Positions 24,038 to 34,913 are shown, counted from the first letter of the stretch. The stretch is 64,000 bases of DNA from JBBQUP01 sp038212305 (GCA_038212305.1 JBBQUP010000002.1:1-64000), one strand, 5' to 3'. Notes: generated by a model not told the origin, from the letters alone. A program made the numbers and translations.

Positions 24038-25231
24038 TTATAGCTCTAAATTCCCGTTATGCTCTTCAACCCAAGGTAATCCGTAGGTATTAAGTGCATC
24101 CATAAATGGATCTGGATTAAACTCTTCAACGTTAAACACCCCTGGTTTTTTCCAAATACCCTTCAAATACATCATGGCACCAATCATAGCAGGAACACCA
24201 GTCGTATAACTAACTCCTTGAGTTCCAGTTTCTTTATAGGCTACTTCGTGACTACAATTGTTATAAACGTAATATGTGGATTCTTTACCATCCTTAACCC
24301 CATGAATTCGACATCCAATAGAAGTCCAACCGGTATAATTAGCACCCAAGTCGCCAGGATTAGGCAAAGTAGCTTTTAAAAATTGTATAGGTACTATTTC
24401 AACCCCATTATAAATAATAGGCTCAATACTTGCCATACCAATGTTTTGAATCACTCGTAAGTGTGTCAAATATTCCTGACCAAAAGTCATCCAAAAACGC
24501 GCTCTCTTTAAGGTTGGGAAGTTTTTTACCAACGACTCCAATTCTTCGTGATAAATAACATACGATTCCTTTGGACCAATTCCAGGATAATTTAATGGTT
24601 TGTGAATTTCATGAGGTTCTGTTTCAATCCATTGTCCATTCTCCCAATATTTTCCTTTTTGGGTAACTTCCCTAATGTTTATTTCGGGATTAAAATTAGT
24701 GGCAAAAGGATGACCATGATCCCCAGCATTGCAATCAACTATATCTAATGTATGAATCTCATCGAAATGATGTTTGGCAGCATAAGCAGTGTAAATACTG
24801 GTTACACCCGGATCGAAACCACAACCTAAAATAGCAGTAATTCCAGCTTGTTTAAAACGATCAGCATAGGCCCATTGCCATTTATATTCAAACTTTGCCT
24901 CATTCAAGGGCTCATAATTAGCCGTATCTAAATACGATACACCTGTCTCCAAGCAAGCATCCATGATAGTTAAATCCTGATAAGGCAATGCTACGTTAAC
25001 CACTAAGTCGGGTTTAAACGAATTGATTAATTCTACCAATTCAGGTACATTATCAGCATCGACTTTAGCCGTTTTAATACGACCTCCTCCAATTTTTTCA
25101 GCAATGACATCACATTTGCTTTTGGTACGACTAGCCAGCATTATTTCCGAAAATACATCTGGCAAACCAGCCATCTTATGAACAACCACGGTACCAACAC
25201 CGCCTGCTCCAATAACTAAAACTTTACCCAT
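24038..25231 (-). CDS. Carboxynorspermidine/carboxyspermidine dehydrogenase (saccharopine dehydrogenase family)
   Basis: A 397-residue NAD(P)-dependent enzyme of the saccharopine dehydrogenase fold. The Rossmann motif VIGAGGVG is at residues 6-13. NVALPYQDLTIMDACLETGVSYLDTANYE and CGFDPGVTSIY (split by intervening sequence) are characteristic of the polyamine-type branch often annotated Lys1. It reductively couples putrescine or diaminopropane with aspartate semialdehyde. Its partner decarboxylase is directly downstream. Together they form the alternative spermidine/norspermidine pathway common in Bacteroidota. Confidence 0.9.
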   Translation of the reverse strand: MGKVLVIGAGGVGTVVVHKMAGLPDVFSEIMLASRTKSKCDVIAEKIGGGRIKTAKVDADNVPELVELINSFKPDLVVNVALPYQDLTIMDACLETGVSYLDTANYEPLNEAKFEYKWQWAYADRFKQAGITAILGCGFDPGVTSIYTAYAAKHHFDEIHTLDIVDCNAGDHGHPFATNFNPEINIREVTQKGKYWENGQWIETEPHEIHKPLNYPGIGPKESYVIYHEELESLVKNFPTLKRARFWMTFGQEYLTHLRVIQNIGMASIEPIIYNGVEIVPIQFLKATLPNPGDLGANYTGWTSIGCRIHGVKDGKESTYYVYNNCSHEVAYKETGTQGVSYTTGVPAMIGAMMYLKGIWKKPGVFNVEEFNPDPFMDALNTYGLPWVEEHNGNLEL

Positions 25232-25408
25232 TGTTTGTGTAACGTTTTTATATTAAATTAATATATTTTAATATGACAAAGGAATAAAATTTTTGACGAT
25301 TCCCCAAGCGCACAAGTTGAATATTTGTGTTATTACATTTTTATTTCATCAAAATCCAATAGACCTAATCATCTATCTAAAGAAATTGAAAAGCCAATAA
25401 AAGGCAAC

Positions 25409-26125
25409 TTATTTTTCAAGTAATGAAGCCGAATCATTATCTAACAACCATAGACTTTTATGAGGATCGATAAGGGCAGCTGGATATTTAAGAGCTTCAT
25501 CATCATAATTAAATATCTTCTTTACAATTCGAGCTTTTGAGATTCCATTTACCATAACAATAATCGTCTTAGCCCGATTTATTAGCGAGCCTGTCAAAGT
25601 TATCCGTTTTTGGCCACTAACTGGATGTGTAGCAATATCGCAAGATTGATCTGATAACCACAAACGCATTTGATGAGGGAAAATAGAGGCAGTATGTCCA
25701 TCATCACCCACTCCAAGTATAATTAAATCAAATTGAGGCATTCGCTTTACAATAGGAAGATGGTTTTCAATGGCCTCTTGATATCTCGATACTGCCTCAT
25801 AACGAGGTAATTCGGCCTGAATTCGAAAAACATGTGAATTAGGAATCGTTACGTTTGATAGCAAATACTTTTTAGTCATACCATAATTGCTTTGCTCATC
25901 ATCAGGTGGCACACACCGTTCATCAACCCAAAACAAGTAAATACGATCCCACTTTATTAATTGACTAAAATGATCCGATAAATTTGCGAATAACGTTTTC
26001 GGTGTACTACCACCACTTACAGCAACATATACTTTCTCTTGATTTTGAGTTAATTGAACTAAAAATTGTCCTATAAATGTAGATTGTTCCTCAACATGAG
26101 AAAAAATCTGATGTTTAAATTCCAT
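25409..26125 (-). CDS. pgl: 6-phosphogluconolactonase
   Basis: A 238-residue sugar-phosphate isomerase-like fold enzyme that hydrolyses 6-phosphogluconolactone in the oxidative pentose phosphate pathway. VYVAVSGGSTPKTLF binds phosphate, FWVDERCVPPDDEQSNYGM is the Pgl/DevB signature, and ILGVGDDGHTASIFP carries the catalytic His. The ATG at 26125 is preferred over an in-frame TTG 11 codons earlier. No zwf or gnd is nearby. It lies after the rpoC terminator and is probably transcribed alone. Confidence 0.9.
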   Translation of the reverse strand: MEFKHQIFSHVEEQSTFIGQFLVQLTQNQEKVYVAVSGGSTPKTLFANLSDHFSQLIKWDRIYLFWVDERCVPPDDEQSNYGMTKKYLLSNVTIPNSHVFRIQAELPRYEAVSRYQEAIENHLPIVKRMPQFDLIILGVGDDGHTASIFPHQMRLWLSDQSCDIATHPVSGQKRITLTGSLINRAKTIIVMVNGISKARIVKKIFNYDDEALKYPAALIDPHKSLWLLDNDSASLLEK

Positions 26126-26185
26126 ACAATGAGGAATATTTATTCGATGTTTAAACAAAATAGCGTTGCTAATGTTTCCACCTAT

Positions 26186-26217
26186 TAAAAAGAGCTGCCA
26201 GTAACGACAGCTCTTTT
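26186..26217 (-). terminator. Terminator of the rpoBC operon
   Basis: AAAAGAGCTG (26188-26197) pairs perfectly with CAGCTCTTTT (26208-26217); on the minus strand it is followed by a run of T. It starts about 23 nt after the rpoC stop codon. Confidence 0.85.
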
Positions 26218-26239
26218 ATATTTATAATAATTGAATTTT

Positions 26240-29200
26240 CTATTCAACTTCTTCTTCAACAACGCGTCGGGGTTCAAGCTTATCAAATTCTTCTTTCGAT
26301 CCCACGATAATTTTATGAAAATGACGCTGACCAGTACCGGCAGGAATTAAGTGACCGCATATTACGTTCTCCTTCAATCCAACTAAGTGATCGACTTTTC
26401 CTTGAATGGCAGCTTCATTAAGCACTTTGGTTGTTTCCTGGAACGATGCAGCCGACATAAAGCTCTTGGTTTGCAATGCTGCTCTGGTAATTCCCTGTAA
26501 TACTTGGCTAGAAGTAGCAGGTACGGCATCTCTTGCTTCAACAAGTTTTAAATCTTTACGTTTCAACTGTGAATTTTCATCACGTAGCTTTCTTGCAGGA
26601 ATAATCATACCTGGTTTTAAAGAACTATCTCCAGAATCTAAAACTACTTTTTTACCCCAGATCTCATCATTCTCTTCCATGAACTCGATTTTATCAACGA
26701 TCTCGCGCTCAAGGAAACGTGTATCACCTGGATCAAAAATTTCAACTTTACGCATCATTTGACGAACAATAATCTCGAAATGCTTATCATTGATTTTCAC
26801 ACCTTGCAAACGATATACATCTTGCACCTCATTTACAATGTATTCCTGAACAGCAGTAGGTCCTTGAATGGCAAGAATATCTGATGGCGTAATAGCACCG
26901 TCCGACAATGGAACACCAGCTCTAACATAGTCATTCTCTTGAACAAGAATTTGTTTCGAAAGAGGCACAAGATATTTTTTTATCTCACCATTTTTCGAGG
27001 TTACTACAATTTCGCGATTTCCTCGTTTTACTTTACCGAAGGTTACTTCACCATCAATCTCAGATACAACTGCTGGATTAGATGGATTACGAGCTTCAAA
27101 TAACTCAGTTACTCGAGGTAAACCACCAGTGATATCACCTGCTTTGCCAATCGCACGAGGAATCTTTGAGATAGTCTGACCTTGTTTAACCATTTCAGAT
27201 TCTTCAACTGAAACGTGAGCTCCCACAGGAATATTGTAAACTCTGATTACTTCACCAGATTTATCAACAATTTGAATAGATGGGTTTTTTGTCTTATCAC
27301 GCGTTTCTATAATTACTTTCTCACGATAACCCGTTTGCTCATCCGATTCTTCTTTGTATGTTATTCCTTCAATCATGTGATCAAAAACCACTTTACCATC
27401 TTTCTCTGTAATGATCAAAGCATTATAAGGATCCCATTCACAAACAACAACTCCTTTTTTAATCTCAGAGCCATTTTTAACAAACAATTTTGCTCCGTAA
27501 GGAATCGTTTGTGTTGTTAAAGCAATATTTGTGTTTTTATCAACTATACGTAATTCAGCCAAACGTCCAATTACAACGTCAATCTCACGTCCATCATCCA
27601 TTTTTGATGGAACTGTACGTAATTCATCAATTTCAACAATACCCTCGTATTTAGTAACAATACTATTCTCAGATGAAATATTTGATGCAGTACCCCCAAC
27701 GTGGAATGTTCTCAATGTTAACTGTGTTCCTGGCTCACCAATTGATTGAGCGGCAATAACTCCAGTAGCTTCACCTATTTGAACCATTTGACCAGTTGCG
27801 AGGTTACGTCCGTAACATTTTCCGCAAACACCTTTTTTAGATTCACAGGTAAGAACTGATCGAATTTCGATACGTTCAATTGGAGAATCCTCAATTATTC
27901 TCGCCTCTTCCTCTGTAATTTCTTCCCCTGATTTAACAATTAATTTACCAGTAATAGGATGATATACATCGTGTACAGAACCACGTCCTAAAATGCGCTC
28001 ATATAAAGTAGCAACAACTTCTTCGTTATCTTTAATGGCAGCAGCCGTCAATCCACGAAGTGTTCCACAGTCCTCTTCATTAATAATCACATCCTGCGAC
28101 ACATCAACCAAACGACGTGTTAAGTATCCTGCATCAGCAGTTTTAAGAGCGGTATCCGCCAAACCTTTACGTGCACCGTGGGTTGAAATAAAGTATTCCA
28201 AAACCGATAGTCCTTCTTTAAAGTTCGAAAGGATAGGATTCTCAATAATCTGTCCTCCTTCAGCACCTGATTTTTGTGGTTTTGCCATCAATCCCCTCAT
28301 ACCCGACAACTGACGAATCTGCTCTTTCGAACCCCTCGCACCACTATCAAGCATCATGTAAACCGAGTTAAAACCTTGCTGGTCAGAGCTTAATTGCTTC
28401 ATTACTGTATGAGTCAATCGTGCATTGATGTGCGTCCAGATATCAATAATCTGGTTGTAGCGTTCGTTGTTAGTAATGAAACCCATGTTATAGTTATTCA
28501 ATACTTCCTCAACTTCAGCATAACCTTCGTTTACTAATTTATCTTTTTCCTCAGGGATAATTACATCTTCAAGGTTAAACGATAGTCCTCCTTCGAAGGC
28601 CAAGCGGTAACCTAAATTCTTAATATCATCAAGGAAATTTGCAGTTTTAGGAGTTCCACAAACTTTATGAACCTTCCCGATGATATCGCGCAATGCTTTT
28701 TTTGTTAAGATATCATTGATGTAACCTACTTCGTTAGGCACAAATTCATTGAATAAAATTCGTCCAACAGTAGTTTCAATCATTCGCAAAACTAATGCGT
28801 TGTTTTCATCTCTATCATAAGTTTTTACTTTTACAATAGCGTGAATATCAACCATTTTTTCATTATAAGCAATTTTTGCTTCTACAGGAGAATAAAACTT
28901 AAGTCCCTCTCCTTTAGCTCCATTCCGCTGTTTGGTCATGTAATACAAACCAAGAACCATATCCTGTGAAGGTACGGTAATCGGTGCACCATTAGCAGGA
29001 TTCAGAATATTCTGAGAACCAAGCATTAACATTTGTGCTTCTAGAATAGCTGCATTTCCAAGAGGTAAATGTACCGCCATCTGATCACCATCGAAATCCG
29101 CATTAAAAGCAGCACAAGCTAAAGGATGCAATTGAATTGCTTTTCCCTCGATTAACTTAGGCTGAAATGCTTGAATACCCAAACGGTGCAAGGTTGGAGC

Positions 29201-30511
29201 TCGGTTTAACATCACTGGATGTGATTTCAAAATACTCTCCAAAATATCCCAAACAACAGGATCTTTACGATCTACAATTTTCTTGGCCGATTTTACTGTT
29301 TTTACAATTCCTCTTTCAATCAGCTTACGGATAACAAATGGTTTGTATAACTCAGCAGCCATGTCTTTAGGAATACCACATTCGTGCATTCTTAACTCAG
29401 GACCTACAACAATTACCGAACGAGCCGAATAGTCAACACGCTTACCTAACAAATTCTGACGGAATCGACCTTGTTTTCCTTTTAAGCTATCGCTTAATGA
29501 TTTCAAAGGACGGTTTGAATCTGTTTTCACAGCATTTGATTTACGCGAATTGTCAAATAATGAATCAACAGCTTCTTGAAGCATGCGTTTTTCGTTACGC
29601 AAAATTACTTCAGGAGCTTTTATTTCAATTAATCGCTTTAAACGGTTATTACGAATAATAACGCGACGATATAAATCATTTAAGTCAGATGTGGCAAAAC
29701 GACCACCATCCAATGGCACTAAAGGACGAAGTTCAGGTGGTATAACAGGAACAACCTTAACAATCATCCATTCGGGCTTGTTAATTCCTTTAGATTCGCG
29801 AAACGAACCAACAACCTGAAGACGCTTTAACGCCTCATTCTTACGCTGTTGCGAAGTTTCAACACTGGCTTGGTGACGTAAATCATAGGATAATTGATCC
29901 AAATCAATGCGCGACATAAGCATGTGAAGCGCATCAGCCCCCATCTTGGCAATGAACTTATTTGGATCTTCATCATCTAAATGATGCATCTCTTTTGGCA
30001 GAGAATCCATAATGTCCAAATATTCTTCTTCTGTTAAGAAGTCCAATCGTTTAACACCATCAATGGCTTTTGAACCTGGTTGGATAACAACATAGCGTTC
30101 GTAATAAATAATGGCATCAAGTTTTTTGCTAGGCAAACCTAACAAATAACCAATTTTGTTTGGTAATGAACGAAAATACCAAATATGGGCAACAGGAACT
30201 ACTAATGAAATGTGTCCCATACGTTCGCGACGAACTTTCTTTTCAGTCACTTCAACACCGCATCGATCGCAAACGATTCCACGGTATCTAATTCGTTTAT
30301 ACTTTCCGCAATGGCACTCATAATCCTTTACAGGACCGAAAATTCTTTCGCAGAATAATCCATCCCTTTCAGGCTTATAAGTACGATAATTAATTGTTTC
30401 GGGCTTGAGTACCTCCCCACTGGACATTTCCAAAATCTCTTCGGGAGAAGCCAATCCGATAGAGATTTTTGTAAAATTGCTTTTACCTTTGGGATCTCTT
30501 CTGAATGCCAT
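26240..30511 (-). CDS. rpoC: DNA-directed RNA polymerase subunit beta'
   Basis: A 1423-residue catalytic subunit, normal for Bacteroidota. Visible landmarks are the N-terminal zinc site CHCGKYKRIRYRGIVCDRCG (residues 66-85), the clamp segment, and the absolutely conserved NADFDGDQMAVH with the three Mg-binding Asp residues near residue 475. The trigger-loop region with PGTQLTLRTFHVGG follows, and a second zinc-binding CESKKGVCGKCYG lies before it. It starts 79 nt after rpoB and ends the secE-nusG-rplKAJL-rpoBC series. Confidence 0.98.
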   Translation of the reverse strand: MAFRRDPKGKSNFTKISIGLASPEEILEMSSGEVLKPETINYRTYKPERDGLFCERIFGPVKDYECHCGKYKRIRYRGIVCDRCGVEVTEKKVRRERMGHISLVVPVAHIWYFRSLPNKIGYLLGLPSKKLDAIIYYERYVVIQPGSKAIDGVKRLDFLTEEEYLDIMDSLPKEMHHLDDEDPNKFIAKMGADALHMLMSRIDLDQLSYDLRHQASVETSQQRKNEALKRLQVVGSFRESKGINKPEWMIVKVVPVIPPELRPLVPLDGGRFATSDLNDLYRRVIIRNNRLKRLIEIKAPEVILRNEKRMLQEAVDSLFDNSRKSNAVKTDSNRPLKSLSDSLKGKQGRFRQNLLGKRVDYSARSVIVVGPELRMHECGIPKDMAAELYKPFVIRKLIERGIVKTVKSAKKIVDRKDPVVWDILESILKSHPVMLNRAPTLHRLGIQAFQPKLIEGKAIQLHPLACAAFNADFDGDQMAVHLPLGNAAILEAQMLMLGSQNILNPANGAPITVPSQDMVLGLYYMTKQRNGAKGEGLKFYSPVEAKIAYNEKMVDIHAIVKVKTYDRDENNALVLRMIETTVGRILFNEFVPNEVGYINDILTKKALRDIIGKVHKVCGTPKTANFLDDIKNLGYRLAFEGGLSFNLEDVIIPEEKDKLVNEGYAEVEEVLNNYNMGFITNNERYNQIIDIWTHINARLTHTVMKQLSSDQQGFNSVYMMLDSGARGSKEQIRQLSGMRGLMAKPQKSGAEGGQIIENPILSNFKEGLSVLEYFISTHGARKGLADTALKTADAGYLTRRLVDVSQDVIINEEDCGTLRGLTAAAIKDNEEVVATLYERILGRGSVHDVYHPITGKLIVKSGEEITEEEARIIEDSPIERIEIRSVLTCESKKGVCGKCYGRNLATGQMVQIGEATGVIAAQSIGEPGTQLTLRTFHVGGTASNISSENSIVTKYEGIVEIDELRTVPSKMDDGREIDVVIGRLAELRIVDKNTNIALTTQTIPYGAKLFVKNGSEIKKGVVVCEWDPYNALIITEKDGKVVFDHMIEGITYKEESDEQTGYREKVIIETRDKTKNPSIQIVDKSGEVIRVYNIPVGAHVSVEESEMVKQGQTISKIPRAIGKAGDITGGLPRVTELFEARNPSNPAVVSEIDGEVTFGKVKRGNREIVVTSKNGEIKKYLVPLSKQILVQENDYVRAGVPLSDGAITPSDILAIQGPTAVQEYIVNEVQDVYRLQGVKINDKHFEIIVRQMMRKVEIFDPGDTRFLEREIVDKIEFMEENDEIWGKKVVLDSGDSSLKPGMIIPARKLRDENSQLKRKDLKLVEARDAVPATSSQVLQGITRAALQTKSFMSAASFQETTKVLNEAAIQGKVDHLVGLKENVICGHLIPAGTGQRHFHKIIVGSKEEFDKLEPRRVVEEEVE

Positions 30512-30590
30512 ATATTATCGTCTATTAAAGGTAAATATTGTAATATTATAAGTTCAGAATGCCTTATAAAGCATCCTGAACAATAAGAAT

Positions 30591-33500
30591 TTAGTCAAGT
30601 GTTACACTTAATCCTAAACCACGCATTTCATGTAACAATACGTTTAACGATTCAGGAATACCTGGTTGTGGAAGTGGATCTCCCTTAACAATGGCTTCGT
30701 AAGCTTTAGCACGTCCCATCACATCATCACTCTTAACTGTAAGAATTTCCTGAAGTATATGAGCAGCACCAAATGCTTCCAGTGCCCAAACCTCCATCTC
30801 ACCAAAACGCTGACCTCCAAATTGAGCTTTACCTCCAAGTGGTTGTTGTGTAATAAGTGAATATGGTCCAATGGAACGAGCATGCATTTTATCTTCAACC
30901 ATGTGACCTAGTTTAAGCATATAAATCACACCTACGGTTGCAGGCTGATGAAAACGATCACCAGTACCACCATCGTAAAGGTAAGTCTTACCAAAATGTG
31001 GAATATTTGCCTTTTCAGTCCAATGCTTCAAATCCTCTAATTTACCACCATCAAAAATAGGTGTTGCGAATTTCACGCCTAACTCTTTTCCGGCCCAGCC
31101 TAAAACTGTTTCGTAAATTTGTCCAAGGTTCATACGCGAAGGTACACCAAGAGGATTCAATACAATATCTACAGGTGTTCCATCTTCAAGGAATGGCATA
31201 TCCTCGGCACGTACAATACGAGATACAATCCCCTTATTTCCGTGACGTCCTGCCATTTTATCTCCTACAGTGATTTTTCGTTTTTTAGCAATGTAAACTT
31301 TTGCTAACTGAATAATACCTGCTGGAAGTTCATCTCCAATGGTAACATTATATTTCTGACGTTTTTCCCTTGACTCTAATTCCCTGTGTTTCGACAAATA
31401 ATTGTGAACAACCTTTTGAATCAAGTCATTCTTATCTTTATCGGTAGTCCACTTATTAGGATTAACACTCAAGTAATCAACATCTTGAAGTACTTTTTGT
31501 GTAAACTTAGTTCCTTTGGCAATCACATCAACGCCTAAATAATCTTTTACGCCTTGCGATGTTTTCCCATTGATAAGTCCAAACAATTTATCAACTAAAC
31601 GAGTCTTTAAATCCTCAGCATTACGTTGGAATTCGGCATCAATTTTTGACAATTGAGCTTTATCGGTTGTACGCGATTTACGATCTTTAATAATGCGTGA
31701 GAATAATTTTTTATCAATCACAACTCCGTTTAACGATGGAGATGCTTTTAATGAGGCATCTTTTACATCACCTGCTTTTTCACCAAAAATGGCACGAAGC
31801 AGTTTTTCTTCCGGTGTTGGATCACTTTCTCCTTTAGGTGTGATTTTTCCGATTAGGATATCTCCGGGCTTAACATGTGCGCCAATACGAATCAATCCAT
31901 TCTCATCCAAATCTTTAGTTGCCTCTTCGCTTACATTAGGAATATCAGAAGTTAATTCTTCCATACCCCTTTTGGTATCACGAACTTCCAATGAATACTC
32001 ATCAATATGCACTGATGTGAATATATCATTACTTACAACTTTTTCGGATATTACAATCGCATCCTCAAAGTTGTAACCTTTCCAAGGCATAAATGCAACC
32101 TTCAAGTTACGCCCCAGTGCTAAATCGCCCAGCTCAGTACTGTAACCATCGGTCATAATTTGACCTTTAACCACACGCTGACCTTTTAACACCAATGGTT
32201 TAATATCAATGGTTGTATTTTGGTTGGTTTTCTGATACTTTAATAACCGATAACGTTTAGTTTCCGATTCAAAAGAAACAAACATTTCATCTTCGGTCTT
32301 ATCATATCTAACCACTATTTCATTGGCATCTACATACTCAACTACACCTTCGCCTTCGGCTACAATGTGGGTACGTGAGTCGCTAATTAGCTTACTTTCA
32401 AGTCCAGTTCCAACAATAGGTGCTTCAGGTCGTAACAAAGGTACAGCCTGGCGCATCATGTTCGATCCCATCAAAGCACGGTTCGCATCATCATGTTCCA
32501 AAAACGGAATCAAAGAAGCAGCAATTGAAGCAATTTGATTAGGAGCAACGTCCATTAAATGCACTTCTTCAGGTGCTACAACTGGATAATCAGCAGCAAA
32601 ACGAGATTTAACACGAGGATTTATGAATTCTCCAGACTCATTTAAAGGTGCATTTGCTTGGGCAATAATTTGATTTTCTTCTTCTTCAGCTGAAAAATAT
32701 ACAGTTCCAACATTCGTTAAATCAACTTTACCTTTAGTTACCTTACGATAAGGAGTTTCAATAAAACCTAATTCGTTTATTTTTGCATATACACAAAGAG
32801 ACGAGATCAAACCAATATTAGGCCCTTCAGGCGTTTCAATTGGACATAAACGACCATAATGTGTATAATGTACATCTCGCACCTCAAATCCAGCTCGCTC
32901 GCGCGAAAGACCACCTGGCCCAAGGGCAGACATCCTCCTTTTGTGAGTGATTTCAGCCAATGGATTGGTTTGATCCATGAATTGCGATAATGCATTCGTA
33001 CCAAAGAAACTATTTATAACAGATGACATGGTTTTGCTATTGATCAAATCAATAGGCGTAAACACCTCATTGTCACGCACATTCATTCGCTCTCGAATAG
33101 TACGAGCCATGCGAGCCAAACCTACTCCAAATTGAGTAGCCAATTGCTCTCCGACTGTACGAACACGACGATTGCTCAAGTGATCGATATCATCGACATC
33201 GGTTTTTGAGTTAATCAACTCAATCAAATGTTTGATAATGGCGATAATATCCTCTTTAGTTAAAACTTTAATCGAAGAATCAGTTTCTTGCTTAAGTTTT
33301 TTATTTAATCGATAACGACCAACATCACCCAAATCGTAACGCTTATCTGAAAAGAATAACTTATCAATAACATCACGAGCTGTAGCTTCATCTGGTGGCT
33401 CAGCATTACGTAATTGTCTGTAAATATGCAATACAGCCTCTTTTTCAGAGTTACATGCATCTTTTTGAAGCGTATTATAGATAATCGCGTAATCAGCTAG

Positions 33501-34400
33501 ATTTTGATTTTCTTTATGTAAAAGAATAGCTTTTGTACCTGAATCGATAATCTCATCTATGTGATCATCCTCAAGAACCGTTTCACGATCGATGATTACT
33601 TCATTTCGCTCAATTGAAACAACTTCACCAGTATCCTCATCTACAAAATCTTCTATCCATGATTTTAATACACGGGCAGCCAATTTTCGACCAACAACTT
33701 TTTTAAGTGCTGTTTTATTGACTTTTATTTCATCAGCTAATCCAAATATTTCGAGAATATCTTTATCGCCTTCATAGCCGATAGCTCTCAACAAAGTGGT
33801 AACTGGCAATTTTTTCTTCCTGTCGATATAAGCATACATGACATTATTAATGTCAGTAGCAAACTCTATCCATGATCCTCTAAAAGGAATAATCCGAGCT
33901 GAGTATAATTTGCTACCATTGGCGTGTGTGCTTTGTCCAAAAAACACACCTGGTGAACGGTGTAATTGCGATACAATAACACGTTCAGCACCATTAATGA
34001 TAAACGAACCTTTATCAGTCATATATGGAACTGTACCTAAGTATACATCTTGCACAACTGTGTCAAAATCTTCATGCTCAGGATCGGTACAGTAAAGTTT
34101 TAATTTCGCCTTAAGAGGCACACTAAAAGTAAGTCCTCGTTCGATACACTCAGGTATTGAATACCTTGGAGGATCCACTGAATAATCTAAAAATTCAAGG
34201 ACAAAATTGTTACGAGTGTCAGAGATTGGAAAATTTTCGAGGAAAACTTGCCATAAACCATCATTCCTACGCTCTTCTGGCGTAGAGGCCAATTGTAAAA
34301 ATTCTCTGAAAGATTTCAATTGAACTTCCAATAAATCAGGATAATCGAGCTGATTTTTTATAGAAGCAAAGCTAATCCTTTCAATAATATTTGGAATCAT
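30591..34400 (-). CDS. rpoB: DNA-directed RNA polymerase subunit beta
   Basis: A 1269-residue subunit. The rifampicin-pocket region contains FFGTNALSQFMDQTNPLAEITHKRR split around the conserved Gln/Asp. GPNIGLISSL and the C-terminal GGQRFGEMEVWALEAFGAAHILQE (in two parts) are universal. The loop residues Gln, Asp and His at the usual rifampicin-contact positions look wild type. It is preceded by a strong hairpin plus T-run in the rplL-rpoB gap that likely acts as a partial terminator. Confidence 0.98.
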   Translation of the reverse strand: MIPNIIERISFASIKNQLDYPDLLEVQLKSFREFLQLASTPEERRNDGLWQVFLENFPISDTRNNFVLEFLDYSVDPPRYSIPECIERGLTFSVPLKAKLKLYCTDPEHEDFDTVVQDVYLGTVPYMTDKGSFIINGAERVIVSQLHRSPGVFFGQSTHANGSKLYSARIIPFRGSWIEFATDINNVMYAYIDRKKKLPVTTLLRAIGYEGDKDILEIFGLADEIKVNKTALKKVVGRKLAARVLKSWIEDFVDEDTGEVVSIERNEVIIDRETVLEDDHIDEIIDSGTKAILLHKENQNLADYAIIYNTLQKDACNSEKEAVLHIYRQLRNAEPPDEATARDVIDKLFFSDKRYDLGDVGRYRLNKKLKQETDSSIKVLTKEDIIAIIKHLIELINSKTDVDDIDHLSNRRVRTVGEQLATQFGVGLARMARTIRERMNVRDNEVFTPIDLINSKTMSSVINSFFGTNALSQFMDQTNPLAEITHKRRMSALGPGGLSRERAGFEVRDVHYTHYGRLCPIETPEGPNIGLISSLCVYAKINELGFIETPYRKVTKGKVDLTNVGTVYFSAEEEENQIIAQANAPLNESGEFINPRVKSRFAADYPVVAPEEVHLMDVAPNQIASIAASLIPFLEHDDANRALMGSNMMRQAVPLLRPEAPIVGTGLESKLISDSRTHIVAEGEGVVEYVDANEIVVRYDKTEDEMFVSFESETKRYRLLKYQKTNQNTTIDIKPLVLKGQRVVKGQIMTDGYSTELGDLALGRNLKVAFMPWKGYNFEDAIVISEKVVSNDIFTSVHIDEYSLEVRDTKRGMEELTSDIPNVSEEATKDLDENGLIRIGAHVKPGDILIGKITPKGESDPTPEEKLLRAIFGEKAGDVKDASLKASPSLNGVVIDKKLFSRIIKDRKSRTTDKAQLSKIDAEFQRNAEDLKTRLVDKLFGLINGKTSQGVKDYLGVDVIAKGTKFTQKVLQDVDYLSVNPNKWTTDKDKNDLIQKVVHNYLSKHRELESREKRQKYNVTIGDELPAGIIQLAKVYIAKKRKITVGDKMAGRHGNKGIVSRIVRAEDMPFLEDGTPVDIVLNPLGVPSRMNLGQIYETVLGWAGKELGVKFATPIFDGGKLEDLKHWTEKANIPHFGKTYLYDGGTGDRFHQPATVGVIYMLKLGHMVEDKMHARSIGPYSLITQQPLGGKAQFGGQRFGEMEVWALEAFGAAHILQEILTVKSDDVMGRAKAYEAIVKGDPLPQPGIPESLNVLLHEMRGLGLSVTLD

Positions 34401-34439
34401 CTATCAACGAATTATGTGAACTTAATATTAAAAAGCACA

Positions 34440-34477
34440 AAAAGGTTTAGGAATCATTTGACATAGATTCCTAAACC
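34440..34477 (-). terminator. Attenuator-type terminator between rplL and rpoB
   Basis: GGTTTAGGAATC (34444-34455) and GATTCCTAAACC (34466-34477) form a perfect 12-bp stem with a 10-nt loop. On the minus strand it is followed by TTTTTGTG. It lies 22 nt after the rplL stop and before rpoB, the position of the partial attenuator known in Escherichia coli. It would set the ratio of ribosomal protein to polymerase transcripts. Confidence 0.8.
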
Positions 34478-34499
34478 GATTCCTATAAAAGGATAGAAT

Positions 34500-34877
34500 T
34501 TACTTAAGTTCAACTTCTGCTCCAGCTTCTATTAACTGTGATTTTAATGCTTCAGCTTCTTCTTTGCTAACTTTTTCTTTGATAGGAGTTGGTGCTTTGT
34601 CAACTAATTCTTTAGCTTCTTTTAGACCAATACCTGTCATTTCTTTAACAAGCTTCACAATAGCTAATTTTGAACCACCTGCAGCTTTAAGAATTACATC
34701 AAACTCAGTTTGAGCAGCAGCTTCCACAGCTTCACCACCAGCGGCTGGTCCAGCTACAGCCACAGCAGCAGCAGCAGGCTCAATGCCATATTCATCTTTA
34801 AGAATTAGAGCAAGTTCGCTAACTTCTTTTACAGTCAAATTTACTAATTCTTCTGCAAGCTTCTTGATATCTGCCAT
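34500..34877 (-). CDS. rplL: 50S ribosomal protein L7/L12
   Basis: A 125-residue acidic protein with the N-terminal dimerisation helix (LAEELVNLTVKEVSELALIL), an Ala/Gly/Val-rich hinge at about residues 33-55, and the factor-binding C-terminal domain containing GIGLKEAKELVDKAPTPIKE. It forms the ribosomal stalk together with L10, encoded 36 nt upstream. Confidence 0.97.
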   Translation of the reverse strand: MADIKKLAEELVNLTVKEVSELALILKDEYGIEPAAAAVAVAGPAAGGEAVEAAAQTEFDVILKAAGGSKLAIVKLVKEMTGIGLKEAKELVDKAPTPIKEKVSKEEAEALKSQLIEAGAEVELK

Positions 34878-34913
34878 TTTTATTTTAATTAAATTGTATT
34901 GTTTCTAAATAAA

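Noticed and set aside
31693..32076. 127-residue frame antisense to rpoB, and similar frames antisense to rpoC and tuf
   Set aside because: They lie wholly inside highly conserved housekeeping genes and show no coding features of their own.
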